A DNA stretch of 64,000 nucleotides from Lecanosticta acicola. Taxonomy: Eukaryota; Ascomycota; Dothideomycetes; Mycosphaerellales; Mycosphaerellaceae. Position numbers and translations under genes: made by a program. The notes under the pieces were generated by a model. The model ran no database searches. It was not told the DNA's origin and saw nothing but the letters and a program-made list of their open reading frames with translations. The stretch covers positions 26,443 to 90,442 of the forward strand of contig CAVMBE010000102.1 in assembly GCA_963674455.1 (NCBI GenBank), in the 5' to 3' direction. Shown one piece after another: positions 10,742-21,195 of this stretch (position 1 is the stretch's first letter; every line of letters starts with the position of its first letter).

Positions 10742-12486
10742 ATGTCTCAGCAGAATCCGTTGACTCAGCTGGCCTTACCATGCGCCATTCTGCTCCTTAC
10801 TGCTGCAGCTCCGCCAATATCGCAGCTGACACTGGCTCCGGTCTATGGCTCGATTCCGTCGTCAGAGTTGCACTGGTTGATGATCGGGGCGACATTCTCC
10901 CTCGGCACTCTTCTACACCGATGGCGAGGCCACACGTCCCGTTGGATCTCCAGAGCGCTGCCAGTATGGGCAGCTTGGATGCCTTTGATCCAGTACCTGC
11001 TTCTGCCATACAGTAAAGCTCTAGGCCCTGTACTCGGGCCCGTAACGAATGGCTTCCTCAGTTGCCATACGATTCTGATCCCATCTGCGTATGCTTTGGG
11101 CCCTCCAATGGAGAATGTAGACCTTCGAATGCTGAATCGTCTGCCTGGTACGTCTCGTCGAACCTCTCACAAGAAACGGTGGATCTGACCAAAAAGACAG
11201 AGCCCCTCAGGCTCACAGCGGTAGCGTTGCCCGCGTTCCTGATAATGGAGAAATCCATGGCAAGCTACATCACCTTGCTTCTATCCCACGTACGCTGGTT
11301 GACACCGCTGCATTTGCAAATGCTACTCGCGAGCTGTTACTCCGCCCTCTTCCCGTCTTGGCTGCTTTTTGGTGCGATGCCAGCGATCCTCCACGCGGCA
11401 TTCCTCAACCCGCACATCGATTCGATCGGCGTGAACGCTGCTCTGCAAGCCCACCGGTGGAGCCTCGTGGACCGACAATGGTCAAACACGGGTTACATTT
11501 CCGTGCTCGAGAGCCAAGAAGCCGGGTACCGCGTCATGCGCTGCGACCACTCCCTCCTAGGCGGCGAGTGGTTGCTCACGGAAGACCGAAAGATCAGGGA
11601 GGGTTGGCAAGTGAGCGAACCCATCTACTCCGTCTTCCAAATGCTCGAGGCCGTCCGTCTGATGAAACTCGACCCACCGATCAGGGACACAGAGGCACAC
11701 GCACTGGTCGTCGGGCTTGGCATAGGAACTGCTCCTAAATCCCTTGTCGCGCACGGTGTTAACACGACGGTGGTCGAGCTGGATCCTGTCGTACATGCAT
11801 TCGCCGTGAAATACTTCGCCTTGCCGCGTAACCACACCGCAGTGCTACAGGATGCCGTCTCGTGGATCAGTACCACGGCTTCACGCCCAGATCCGGGACA
11901 GTACGACTACATCATCCACGACGTCTTCACAGGAGGCGCCGAGCCTTTGCAACTCTTCAATACAGCTTTTCTAGAGAATCTGAGAACGTTGTTAAAGCCC
12001 AACGGAGTAATAGCCATCAACTACGCAGGCGACCTGTCCCTCCCCCTCACCCGCCGCGTCCTCCACACCATCGCCCACGTCTTCCGTGACAAACAGACGC
12101 CACCTGGCAGCGCTGGCGGCCAATGCAAAATCTACCGCGACTCCCCACCAGAAGCAAAAGACAGCACGACAGACTCCAACGCCGACTTCCTCAACATGGT
12201 CGTCTTCTGCCGCAACACGCCAGGCCCCATCGCCTTCCGCGCACCCACCCAGAGGGATTTCCTCGGCAGCAGATCCCGCCAACATTACATGCGTCCCCGA
12301 CCCGAGCTAGAAATTCCCTTCCCCATGACCACGGCACATCATCGTGTGACTGACAACGCAGACGACGCGGAGATCCTGGTCCTTGGCGACGAAAGGCGCT
12401 TTGCCGGGGAACTCCTCGAAGGCGCGATTCGACACTGGCATATCATGCGCAGGGTGTTGCCGGACGCCGTTTGGGAGTTGTGGTAG
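10742..12486 (+). CDS. Membrane-anchored spermidine-synthase-like protein
   Basis: Two exons (10742-11147, 11201-12486) give 563 residues; the phase-1 splice yields NRLPEPLRLTAVALPAF. The N-terminal 190 residues have about five hydrophobic segments, the first being LALPCAILLLTAAAP. The C-terminal half is a Rossmann methyltransferase/aminopropyltransferase-like fold: HALVVGLGIGTAPKSLVAHG (nucleotide-binding glycines), TTVVELDPVVHAFA (acidic residue), YDYIIHDVFTGG and LLKPNGVIAINYAGDL. This two-part layout matches fungal membrane proteins annotated as spermidine-synthase-like. Classic spermidine synthase lacks the membrane part, so true aminopropyl transfer is unproven. ATG 10742 is the first ATG of the frame. 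The intron has a CTGAC branch-like site. Confidence 0.8.
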
Positions 12487-13186
12487 GAGGTGGTGGTGTC
12501 GTCATACGGTGAGAGCGACCCTGTTTGTTCTTAGGGGAGAGAATGGTAGGGCGGTTGTTGTCAGTAGGTGGACAAGTCGTCGTTTTGTTGTTGTTGTTAT
12601 TGTTGTTGCTCGCGCTCGCTGCAACGACTGGCCACCAGAGTCGCTTTCGAAGTTTCTTCGACTGTCGCCGTATGAGACCCGACACCGGAACATGCGGAAC
12701 GTGTGGAACGTGTGGAACATGCAGATGCGGGACGTGCATGTGCGGCATGTGCATGGTCGGCAGGTGATGGAGACTCGCGCTGCGCGAAAGACGACGACGA
12801 CTGGGAAACGCACTAGAAAATTTGCAAGAAGAGGAAATTTAGCCAATCATCCTCTGTCCTGTGGTAGGGTATCATATCGTTTTGCGAGGGGACTGTGCAG
12901 TGCAGTGGCAGAATGAGCTGCGCCCTCCTCGCTCGTCTTCCTTCCGCTTTCTCCTGACGCCAAAGTCCTAGTATGTACAACACCAAAAGTGCCATCTAGT
13001 CGCAGGGAAAAAAAAAGAAAATAGAGCCTGTCCCAGTGGATGCTTGCTCGCTTGCTGTACGCGAAAGCTGTTTCAAAGGCTCTCCGGCATACCCAGAGAT
13101 GCTTGTGCCAAATGTCATGCAAAAAGGGAAACGGGAATTTTTAAGTATGCCGGGCAAGAGTGTGCAAAGGCAGACGAATTGCTTGC
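12487..13186. other. Convergent intergenic region with short repeats
   Basis: Lies between the 3' ends of two convergent genes. It holds a TTG-rich stretch (about 12573-12605) and an imperfect GGAACRTG-type tandem repeat at about 12690-12765. The repeat makes a His/Pro/Met/Val-rich open frame on the minus strand that I treat as an artefact. Confidence 0.5.
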
Positions 13187-15229
13187 TCACTTGACATTCT
13201 TGAACTCCTTCCGTCGATCCGGCGGAATGTGGTTGTGCAGCGCCTTCTTTTGCCGCTTCCGAATGTCTTCGTTGTATCCTTCTTGCTGGCAGCATTCGTA
13301 GAGTTCGAGCGTCTTGCTCTCGAGCACTTGCTTGATGGTCCACCGGCGTGAAGCAAGTGGATCGAGCATTCCGCAGATCATTGCCTTGTCGTCGAGGCCC
13401 TTCCACTTGCTCCTGATGGCAAAGTCAGGCACGCATCCAGGGCTGACCTTTGCGTTGGGCTGGGCTGCTTCCCATCGATCCCAAGAGTCCATGTAGACGT
13501 TGTAATTGTTGCAATCCGGATGGGCAGAATCCCAGGGGTTTCCCTGGAATATCAATGTGAGGTAGACAATTGCCGCAGACCACACGTCCACAGCGCGAGG
13601 GTCGTAGATCCCTGTGCGTTGAAAGACCTCCGGAGCCATGTAGGGCCGACTACCGACCCATCCAGGCTGACAAAGGCGTACTTCCTCGTCAGGGTCGATC
13701 AAGTCCTGCTTTGCACAATTTCGAGCTCCGGGGTGCGGTCCTGCAAATACTTCCGCCGTGCCGAAATCCGCGATCTTCAAGCATCCCTTCGCATCCACAA
13801 GCAAATTTTCTGACTTGATATCTCGATGCGCGATCCCGCGTTCGTGCAGATGGTTGATTCCTCTCACCAATTGCTTGAACATGCAATTCCGGTCTTCTTT
13901 CGAAAAGTAGCCCTGTACTATGAGATCGTTGAGATCGCCAAGTTGGCAGTATTCCATGACGTGATACCAGTGATTGTTTTTGTCGATGCAAAGCTGGAAG
14001 GTTTGCACAATGTTCGCGTTCTTCAGAGCTTTGGAGATGGCGTATTCGGACTTGATCTTGCGTTCGTACTCATACTCGTCTTCCTCCTCGGGTACCCGTT
14101 CTCTGAACTCCTTGACCGCATAGACGACTGTGCCCTTGGACTCTCCGGAGGCAGTTTTGCTCTTCATAAGCTTGACGACAGCCGCTCCACCCTCGCCAAT
14201 TTCCTTAGTGTTGAGTCGGTGGTGGAAACTGAAGTGGTCCTCAAGACGGCATGCATCTACCATCATTTCCTCCGGCAGATGCACCGACAGACGGCGCGCT
14301 TTTGAGCCGACGCCAGCATCGACGCCTTGGAAGTAGTAGTCGCCTTCAGCGGCTTTCGAGTAGATGGAGGATCTCCGGCCATGTGTAGCTGCTGAGCTCG
14401 TCCGTCGCGGCCTGGTGGGAGCATCTGATAGTGCGTTTGAAGCCCATTTGACTTTACTGCCGCCTTCTCTAGGAACGGGCAGGCCATTTGGATACATGAC
14501 ATCTCCAGATCCATTTGCGGTTGCGATGGAGAATTGCGGCACCTGCTCGGTGCTCTGCTGGCGCGACTGGCCGTTTGCTAGAGAAGGAGATCGCATAGCA
14601 CTCTTAGGGACGACTGGGGGTTCCTTCTGTTGCACAGGCGTGGGCGCTGGTGGAGGCGACCGTGGTGGCGATTGCGGCTTTCTCGCCACGGGTTCTGGTT
14701 TGATGCCGTGCACGCTGCTTTGATTGCGCCTGTGGTGGGTGAGGCGCTTGAAAAACGTCGCGCTGTTGCTTTTAGATTCATTGTTTGAAGAGGTAGGCGA
14801 AGGAAACGCAGTCGACACCCGCTTCGGCGATGTTAATTCGGCGTCGACAGACATGGTGCGGGTGGGAGAATTGTTGCGCGAGGAGTTTGTGTCGCTGGAG
14901 GGGGAGGTTCTTGGGCGTTGGTGCCGAGCTGCCCGCTTCAGGTTGCGCCGAGTCTGCTGCGGCACAAGTAGACCCTTCCAACCAGGCGGGGTTTTCCTCG
15001 AGGCCTGCGGCGCGGCGCCAGCGATAGCTAAGATTAGATCGGTGGTGCTGGAGATTGCTGTGTTGACGGTCGAGTCGTTGCGGTGGTGGTAGAGTCGCTG
15101 GGGAGAACCTGCCGTCACGTGGATCTCCTCGGCGCCACTGGTGTCATCCGTGGAAATCCAATACTCCGTCTCCAAAGCGCCCTGCGCGTTCCACTGCCTG
15201 AAGCCGAACTTCTTGTTAGCAGCCGCCAT
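13187..15229 (-). CDS. Sat4/Hal4-type Ser/Thr protein kinase
   Basis: A 680-residue frame from ATG 15229 (MAAANKKFGFRQW, strong Kozak CAACATGG). The first 330 residues are Ser/Pro/Arg-rich. The kinase domain follows: GEGGAAVVKLM as glycine loop, VYAVKEFRERVPEEEDEYEY with the ATP Lys and acidic insert seen in fungal Hal kinases, GIAHRDIKSENLLV catalytic loop, KIADFGTAEVF and APEVF. Known relatives (yeast Sat4/Hal4, Hal5) stabilise nutrient and potassium transporters at the plasma membrane. Two further in-frame codons upstream were not chosen: ATG 15259, and GTG 15337, which reads as a GTGAGT donor. A 5'-UTR intron from 15337 with acceptor just after 15259 is likely. Catalytic residues all look intact. 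Confidence 0.88.
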   Translation of the reverse strand: MAAANKKFGFRQWNAQGALETEYWISTDDTSGAEEIHVTAGSPQRLYHHRNDSTVNTAISSTTDLILAIAGAAPQASRKTPPGWKGLLVPQQTRRNLKRAARHQRPRTSPSSDTNSSRNNSPTRTMSVDAELTSPKRVSTAFPSPTSSNNESKSNSATFFKRLTHHRRNQSSVHGIKPEPVARKPQSPPRSPPPAPTPVQQKEPPVVPKSAMRSPSLANGQSRQQSTEQVPQFSIATANGSGDVMYPNGLPVPREGGSKVKWASNALSDAPTRPRRTSSAATHGRRSSIYSKAAEGDYYFQGVDAGVGSKARRLSVHLPEEMMVDACRLEDHFSFHHRLNTKEIGEGGAAVVKLMKSKTASGESKGTVVYAVKEFRERVPEEEDEYEYERKIKSEYAISKALKNANIVQTFQLCIDKNNHWYHVMEYCQLGDLNDLIVQGYFSKEDRNCMFKQLVRGINHLHERGIAHRDIKSENLLVDAKGCLKIADFGTAEVFAGPHPGARNCAKQDLIDPDEEVRLCQPGWVGSRPYMAPEVFQRTGIYDPRAVDVWSAAIVYLTLIFQGNPWDSAHPDCNNYNVYMDSWDRWEAAQPNAKVSPGCVPDFAIRSKWKGLDDKAMICGMLDPLASRRWTIKQVLESKTLELYECCQQEGYNEDIRKRQKKALHNHIPPDRRKEFKNVK

Positions 15230-15592
15230 GTTGAGTATGAAGATTTGCTCCCGAGGCATGCCAGGCGGGCGGCAATGGCAGCGGTGGCAGCAGTAGTAGC
15301 AAAGAACGAGGATGGAATAGCAGCAGACGGCACTCACGGTCTTTGGTCAGTCCCTCGGGCGGGAGGCCGGGCGAGCAGCAGGCCTTATATGGCAGCAGCC
15401 TTTCTGCACAGGGCGGCGCAAACGACAAGCGACACGCGCCAGAGACTGCGAATTGGCGCTCCAAGACTGGGAGCCAAGTAACAAGGCACTTGGCAAGCGT
15501 CTCGCGGGAGTCCGCCAAGTGTGCAGCGTCTGGTCTGGGGTAAGGTATCCTAGGATGGTCGGAGGAGAAGGGCAGCGGATCTCCGAGTCGCG

Positions 15593-15632
15593 CGGTACGG
15601 TGCGGTGCGGTGCGGTGCGGTGCGGTGCGGTG
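15593..15632. repeat. GGTGC pentanucleotide microsatellite
   Basis: About eight tandem copies of GGTGC, the first being GGTAC. It lies about 370 bp upstream of the Hal4-like kinase start, likely in its promoter or 5' UTR. Confidence 0.9.
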
Positions 15633-15721
15633 GGCGGACAGGACTCCGTCTCAGCAGGCGGGGATGCGATGGGTGTGATGGAAGACAGAATGCAACTGGA
15701 AAAGTGTCTACAGTAGTCAGT

Positions 15722-15749
15722 GAGTAGTAGTAGTAGTAGTAGTAGTAGT
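15722..15749. repeat. AGT trinucleotide microsatellite
   Basis: About nine tandem AGT units. Confidence 0.9.
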
Positions 15750-15778
15750 GTAGGAGTCGTTCGCGTCGGTAATAGCAG

Positions 15779-15817
15779 CACAGCGCAGCGCAGCGCAGCG
15801 CAGCGCAGTGCAGTGCA
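15779..15817. repeat. CAGCG pentanucleotide microsatellite
   Basis: About six CAGCG units followed by two CAGTG variants; a second five-base repeat within 200 bp of the GGTGC array. Confidence 0.88.
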
Positions 15818-16705
15818 TCTGTCGTCTTGCGCGCGTGAACTGAACTCCAGTGGCCGCCGCTGCAGCAGTGACGTTTGCCGGCAGGCTGAGGTAGGCAAGT
15901 CCGGTGCGGGTGTGGGTGTGGGTGCTTGTGCTTTTGTTGATTATTCGCACGGCTCATTCGCTAGCACTGGGCACCGCCACGCTGGACGCTGCCCGAAAGC
16001 GACCCCGATACGTACTGGATAGATCCACCGTTCCACCGTTCCACTCGTTGGCGATGCTGCACAGTTGTTTGCCGAGCGATAATCATCCTGGCGGAACTTG
16101 ACCATGTCAAAAACCAGAACTGAGAAAGGGCGCAGAATAAGGTTTAGCGTGTGCTTGGCGGCGCATCCCGTCGCAGAACACGTGATTGAGCCGTTGGTGC
16201 CCCCTTCGGCCCTTCGGGCCAAGACGTGCTCTCCCGTGCTCCGTCGCCGTCTCGTCTGCATGAGCTGCCCGGCCCCTTCACCACCACGACAGTCGCCTTG
16301 TGAAACACCCACCATACCCGAGTGTAACGTGATTATTCACTCCCGGTCTCACACTCTGCGCCAATGCTTCCTCAAACCTCTTGGCTTCTCCCTGACCTGC
16401 CCTCACCTCTGGGCGTCATCCCAATCCATCTGTATGCGCAGGAGATCAAGCGGTCCGCGGAAACTCTGGGTCGATGATAACCGTGGCTGCATGGAAGCAT
16501 CCCACGTAGCTTGTTCAATTCCTGCCCAAACCGGGTTCACCCATTTTCCCTCCCATCATGCTGCGGCGTTGGCGCTGACGACGGCCCCTTCTTGTCCCTC
16601 CTGCACCACGCCCTACACTCTGGACCTTCGAGTTGCTTGCTACCAAAACCCGCTGGACGACTTCCGGTTCTTGCTCCTGATGCCTTAGGCTTCAGAAGCC
16701 GATGA

Positions 16706-16757
16706 CTTCGTGAGCTGTTGGCATTCGCTGCCTTCGTAAGCTGTTGGCATTCGCTGG
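16706..16757. repeat. 26-bp tandem duplication
   Basis: Two adjacent copies of a 26-bp unit beginning CTTCGTRAGCTGTTGGCATT, differing at two positions. Confidence 0.9.
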
Positions 16758-17808
16758 AGATCAAGCTTGCTCTATGGCTCCCCGGAGACGCCTAAGCGGC
16801 CGTGGAGCTGCTTTGCGGTGGTGCTGTGATATACATCGCGGCAAGAGAGCTCTGCAGGACCATGGAAAGCTGCATTGATAGGAGTGGCCTGCTCTCTCCC
16901 GCGTGATCGGGAAAGAAAGCAGTGGATGACCTATGGTGGCCTCCAACTGCTGTCTCCAACAATGTCTGTTTCGTCGTGTGTGCACGTTGACGTACCTGAC
17001 AGTGCAGTCCCCCACACAGACGCAACCAGCACAACCACGTCAGTATAGAGCTCATGTTGGCAGCATTGCGTATTTCTGGCCATACTCCTTCGAGCCCTGT
17101 GTCCTCACGCGATGCCGACGAGGTGAAAGCTGCGTCGTGCGACTGGACCCCACGTCTACGCTTACGACATTAGAATCTTGGGAGCGCTTCAACTTCTCTA
17201 ACATTTACTCGCTCATCTTGACGCTGGTTCAAAAAGGCAACAGCTCATCTTTCTGCGTAGCCAATTATGTTCATGTCGGCTGGATTTTAAAGCAATTCGC
17301 TTGCAGAGCCGGAAAGGAGAGAGAAGGACCTCAAACATTCAGTGCAACATCCTGATTGTGGTTGGAAAGTCGTGACAGGATGTTTTGACCCCAGAGCTGC
17401 AAGTTGGTAGTAGTCTAACAAGAGTTTGCTGTGGGTGTATGCCACTACTGCGCCTCAACTAGATATGATGCGGCTCTCACATAACGACTCCAGAACGCAG
17501 CAATACCTTGAAAAAATTTGTGATACTCGAAGACCGGCTTCGTTTTGCCTCTTGACCTCTTGTGTCGCCCGCAGCGAGAATGGAGATTTGTGGTCCGAGC
17601 GCCAGACCGCTCGCCGTCACATGCAAATCCACCTTTCCATTCTCGCCTCACTTTGACACTCGCACGTGCAAACGAGAGCTCACTCACGACATGGAACTTC
17701 ATAATCTCGCTTTCTCCCTCACCCTCCGCACACTTGACTGTGACCAACGACCTCTTCGCACAGCACCAACTTCATCGCCGTGACCGTCGCGTCGGTGCGC
17801 CAACATGA

Positions 17809-18691
17809 CAGCAGACCCGCCAGCCTCCACGCCGATGGTCGAACATCCTTGGTAGGAACTCCTTCAAAAAGAAGCTCGCGCATGCGCAGATATAACTGAC
17901 CGCTCTCACACCACACCAGGGACCCATATGGCCACGCCATCCTCGTCCACGTCGGCCAGGGCGCCCACGAAACGCTCTTCAAAGTCGAAGCCAGCGCCAT
18001 GCGCTACTATTCCGGCTACTTCAAAATGGTAACCTCGGAACCCAGCTTCACGGGAATCCTGCGCCTGCCCGGCGAGAGCCCCGAAATCTTCGCCATGGCA
18101 TACCAATACCTGACCCTGCGCACTTTCTTCCCCCACAGCGCCCCGACCCAGAGCTTCGACCGACTCATCGATCTCTACGCCTTCGGAGTCCGGCGCAACA
18201 TGCCCCTCATTCAGAATACAGCCGCCGATCTCTTCGCGACAAAGATCAAGCAGGAGAAGGTCCTACCGGATCGCTGGGCGATCGAATACCTCTGGGAGCA
18301 GACTTCGCCCGGGGCGCTCTTGAGGCAGGAATTTGTGGTTCTTGTGAGGGAGATGTGGCTTTCGGATCGCGGAAGCTATCAGCACAGTGTCTGGAACGAA
18401 TTGGTGGGGGGCAAGAGTGAGGATCCGGAGCGGCTGTGTTGGGTTGCGGAGGAGTTTGTGAGGGCGGGGCTTTCGGTGCGGGTGAGTGCGAAGACGACGA
18501 GGAGACTGCAGGCTTGTGAGTGGCATGTGCATGAGAAGGGGGAGTATTGTGAGGGGAGCGAGGAGGCGAGGTTGTGGCATGGTGGGCCGATTGGGCGTGT
18601 GGAGGAGCAGCTGAGAGTGAGGAAGAGGAGTCGGAGTCGGAGTCGGAGCCCTGAAGAGATGGATCTGGGAGGCTCTTTTCGTTCGGGTTGA
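17809..18691 (+). CDS. BTB/POZ domain protein
   Basis: Two exons (17809-17855, 17920-18691) give 272 residues. The phase-2 splice yields HPWDPYGHAILVHVG and removes an in-frame TAG. The BTB fold is visible at residues 15-120: ILVHVGQGAHETLFKVEAS (first strands), AMRYYSGYFKMV and PEIFAMAYQYL. The rest resembles the C-terminal extension of fungal BTB proteins; the end is an Arg-Ser run (RSRSRSRSPEEMD). BTB proteins dimerise and often act as Cul3 substrate adaptors; no partner domain is visible, so the function is open. Confidence 0.82.
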
Positions 18692-18941
18692 GTGGGTTCT
18701 AAGATTGAGGCTCGCAGAAGAGGCGGGAAAGGAGCTGGCTGGCAAGGCATGGCAAATGCCGTGTAAGCAGACCAGCGGCACGTGAACTCCATGCGAACTG
18801 CCAACGGAAACCAGCGAAGGCATGGCAGATTGCGTACACCTTGAAAGACATCAGCAAAGACAAAAACCGGTACGTCCTAGCACAGCATAGCCTTGCAAGA
18901 CCAATTCCTCAGCATCGAACTTTGCACTCACGATACCATCT

Positions 18942-20669
18942 TCAATTTGCCACATTGATGAGCATCGACTTGACCACGAGGTACTCCTCAATCCCCTGCG
19001 TCCCTCCCTCTCGTCCAAAGCCACTCCCCTTAACGCCTCCAAACGGGCTCTCGCACGCACTCAGCATTCCCACATTGACTCCTACCATGCCCTAAACCCA
19101 GCACAATAACATTGGCGTCAGCGACTTTATCTCCATATTCATGGCTTGGGACACACTGCCCGTCAGCGCCGAGGAGGGTGTTAACTCACCACTTCCAATT
19201 CCTCCGCAACCCTCCAACTCCTCGCCAGATTCTCCGTCATCACAAAACTCCCCAGTCCGACGTCACAATCGTTCGCCAACGCAATCACTTCTTCTTCCGT
19301 CTCGAAGCGGTACAACCCCACGACAGGTGCAAACGTCTCCTCCCTCGTCGTCAGCATTTCTGTGCTCATGTTTGTGATCACGGTGGGTTGTAGGAAATAG
19401 CCCTTCCCATTCCCAACGTCCGTAAGTGCAGCGCCGCCATAGAGTACTCTGCCGCCGTGAGCTTTGGCGTCGTCGATATGCCGCATGGCTTTTTCGACCG
19501 CTCGCTCGTGCGTGAGAGGACCGACGAAGACGCCTTCTTCCGTTCCGGCGCCGACTTTCAGCTTCTTGATTCTTTCCGTCAGTTGTTCTGCGAAGTCCTC
19601 GTAGATGCCCTCCTGCACGAAGATACGGTTCGCTGTCACGCACGTCTGGCCCGAGTTCCGGAATTTGGCCAGGATGGCTGCTTCTAATGCCGTTTCCATC
19701 TTCGCGTCGTCGAAGACAATGAACGGCGAGTTGCCGCCGAGTTCGAGGGACAGCTTCTTGAGGGCGGAAGAGCATTGCTTCATCAATAGCTTCCCGACTG
19801 TCCCGAAAGAAAGGCAATAGCGTCAGCGGTCACTTCAATCAGATCGAACAACGTGCACTTGGGACCTCTTACCTCTTGTGCTCCCCGTGAAGCTCACTTT
19901 CTGCACCTTCGAATTCGTACACAGTTCCTCCCCGACCTCAGCAACACCAGCCAGGGAAGTAATCACATTGATACTGCCCTTCGGAAACCCAGCCTGTTCC
20001 GCCAACACAGCCAGCGCAAGCGCAGAAAGCGGCGTTTCTCCCGCTGGTTTCCACACAGTCGTGCACCCCGCCGCAAGCGCAGCACCGCACTTCCTCGTAA
20101 TCATCGCGATGGGAAAATTCCACGGAGCTAGACAAGCAGCAACTCCAATCGGCTGCTTGAAAGTGATGATCCGCTGCTTGAGATTCGCGGGAGGTACAAC
20201 TTCCCCATGTACCATTTCGGCCTGAGTAGCGAACCATTCGAGGAAAGAGGCGCCGTAGATGACTTCGCCCTTCGATTCGGCGAGAGTCTTGCCATTTTCG
20301 AGTGTCATGATCAGGGCAAGATCGTCGACGTTCTGTTGTCGTGTTTGTTGAGCTGTATTCTTGTTTCGCGACCAGGGGAAACCAACTTACTTCATGGCAT
20401 AGATCGCTCCACTTCCTCAACATTCGGGCCCTTTCGCGAGCAGAAGTCTTTTTGTACGATTTGAACGCCTCGTGCGCTGCGTTCACCGCCTTCGCGACGT
20501 CCGTCTTGTCCATCTCAGGCAGTGTGGCAAGCTTATCGAGCGTCGCTGGGTCGAGGACGTCGAAGGTCGGACCGCTCGAGGAGGCAACCCATTCTCCGTT
20601 GATGTAGCCCTTGTTCTGAAAGAGTTTCTTGTTCTTTAGGTCGGCCAAGGATTTCTTTTGAGCGCCCAT
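18942..20669 (-). CDS. Succinate-semialdehyde dehydrogenase (NAD(P)+)
   Basis: Four exons (20669-20391, 20332-19873, 19797-19190, 19091-18942) give 498 residues, the normal length. Splices restore SDLCHENVDDLALIM, FTGSTRVGKLLMKQ and EELEVGMVGVNVG. Catalytic residues: general base Glu265 in LELGGNSP and nucleophile Cys299 in NSGQTCVTANR; the NAD site includes PWNFPIAMITRK and FTGSTRVGK. The C-terminus ends in SPFGGVKGSGFGREGG and EEYLVVKSMLIN, as in Uga2/GabD. Role: oxidises succinate semialdehyde to succinate, the last step of the GABA shunt. ATG 20669 (MGAQKKSLADLK) gives a cytosolic-length protein; the frame stays open to 20822, but GTATAG donor and CTGACAAACAG acceptor strings there suggest a 5'-UTR intron. 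Confidence 0.92.
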
Positions 20670-21195
20670 AGCGTATAGTGTCCACTGAGATGTCTGTTTG
20701 TCAGTGCCGAAGAGTTGACATGAGATTTGGGGATGGTGATGTGTTTGAAGAGGTCTGCAATGTCCGTAGCTACGTGAAGTGTCTATACCTTCCGCCAAGG
20801 CGATGTGCGGGGAAACCTTCATGGATGAGAAGGCAGCAGCTCCGCTCCATCTAAAATTGTTTCCCTCACTGTGCCCTTTGAATCTGTGTCTTCAAGCCTC
20901 TCCTGGTTTTGTCTTTCCAGGTCGGATATCGAAGCTCGCATAGGCTGGCTCCTTCTAGGCTTGTCAACACTCGTGGGTATATCCAGGCCCGGCTTCTTTC
21001 AATTCGTACAAACTGTGCGCAAGCATCGCCGAGCCAATTTGGTCCCGTGAGCCGTGGAAGGCCATCTGTATGGTCGACGTGTAGCGTAGGTCGCTCGGCG
21101 AGAAAGACGCGCGAAGCTGTACCGATCGCCGCTGGCATACTCGCAGGTATGTATGATATGCTTAATGTTCATGTCCCGTTATCTCGTCACTCTCT
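20670..21195. other. Intergenic
   Basis: About 530 bp between the dehydrogenase start and the 3' end of the NC2-alpha gene. It probably holds the dehydrogenase promoter; no other feature seen. Confidence 0.5.

Larger units (their letters stand above)
15230..17808. other. Long intergenic region with microsatellites
   Basis: 2.6 kb upstream of both the kinase (minus) and the BTB gene (plus). It carries three simple repeats and one 26-bp duplication listed separately. Open frames here, such as the plus-strand one at 16098-16688, have no recognisable domain. Confidence 0.5.

Noticed and set aside
12443..12754. Minus-strand ORF rich in MHVPH repeats
   Set aside because: Produced by an imperfect tandem DNA repeat between two convergent genes; no start context or splice support.
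15347..15957. Overlapping minus-strand ORFs upstream of the kinase
   Set aside because: Their length comes from microsatellites read as Thr, Tyr or Ala-Leu-Arg-Cys runs; more likely 5' UTR.
16098..16688. 196-codon plus-strand ORF
   Set aside because: No domain, Cys/Pro-rich random-looking composition, no introns or neighbours to support it.
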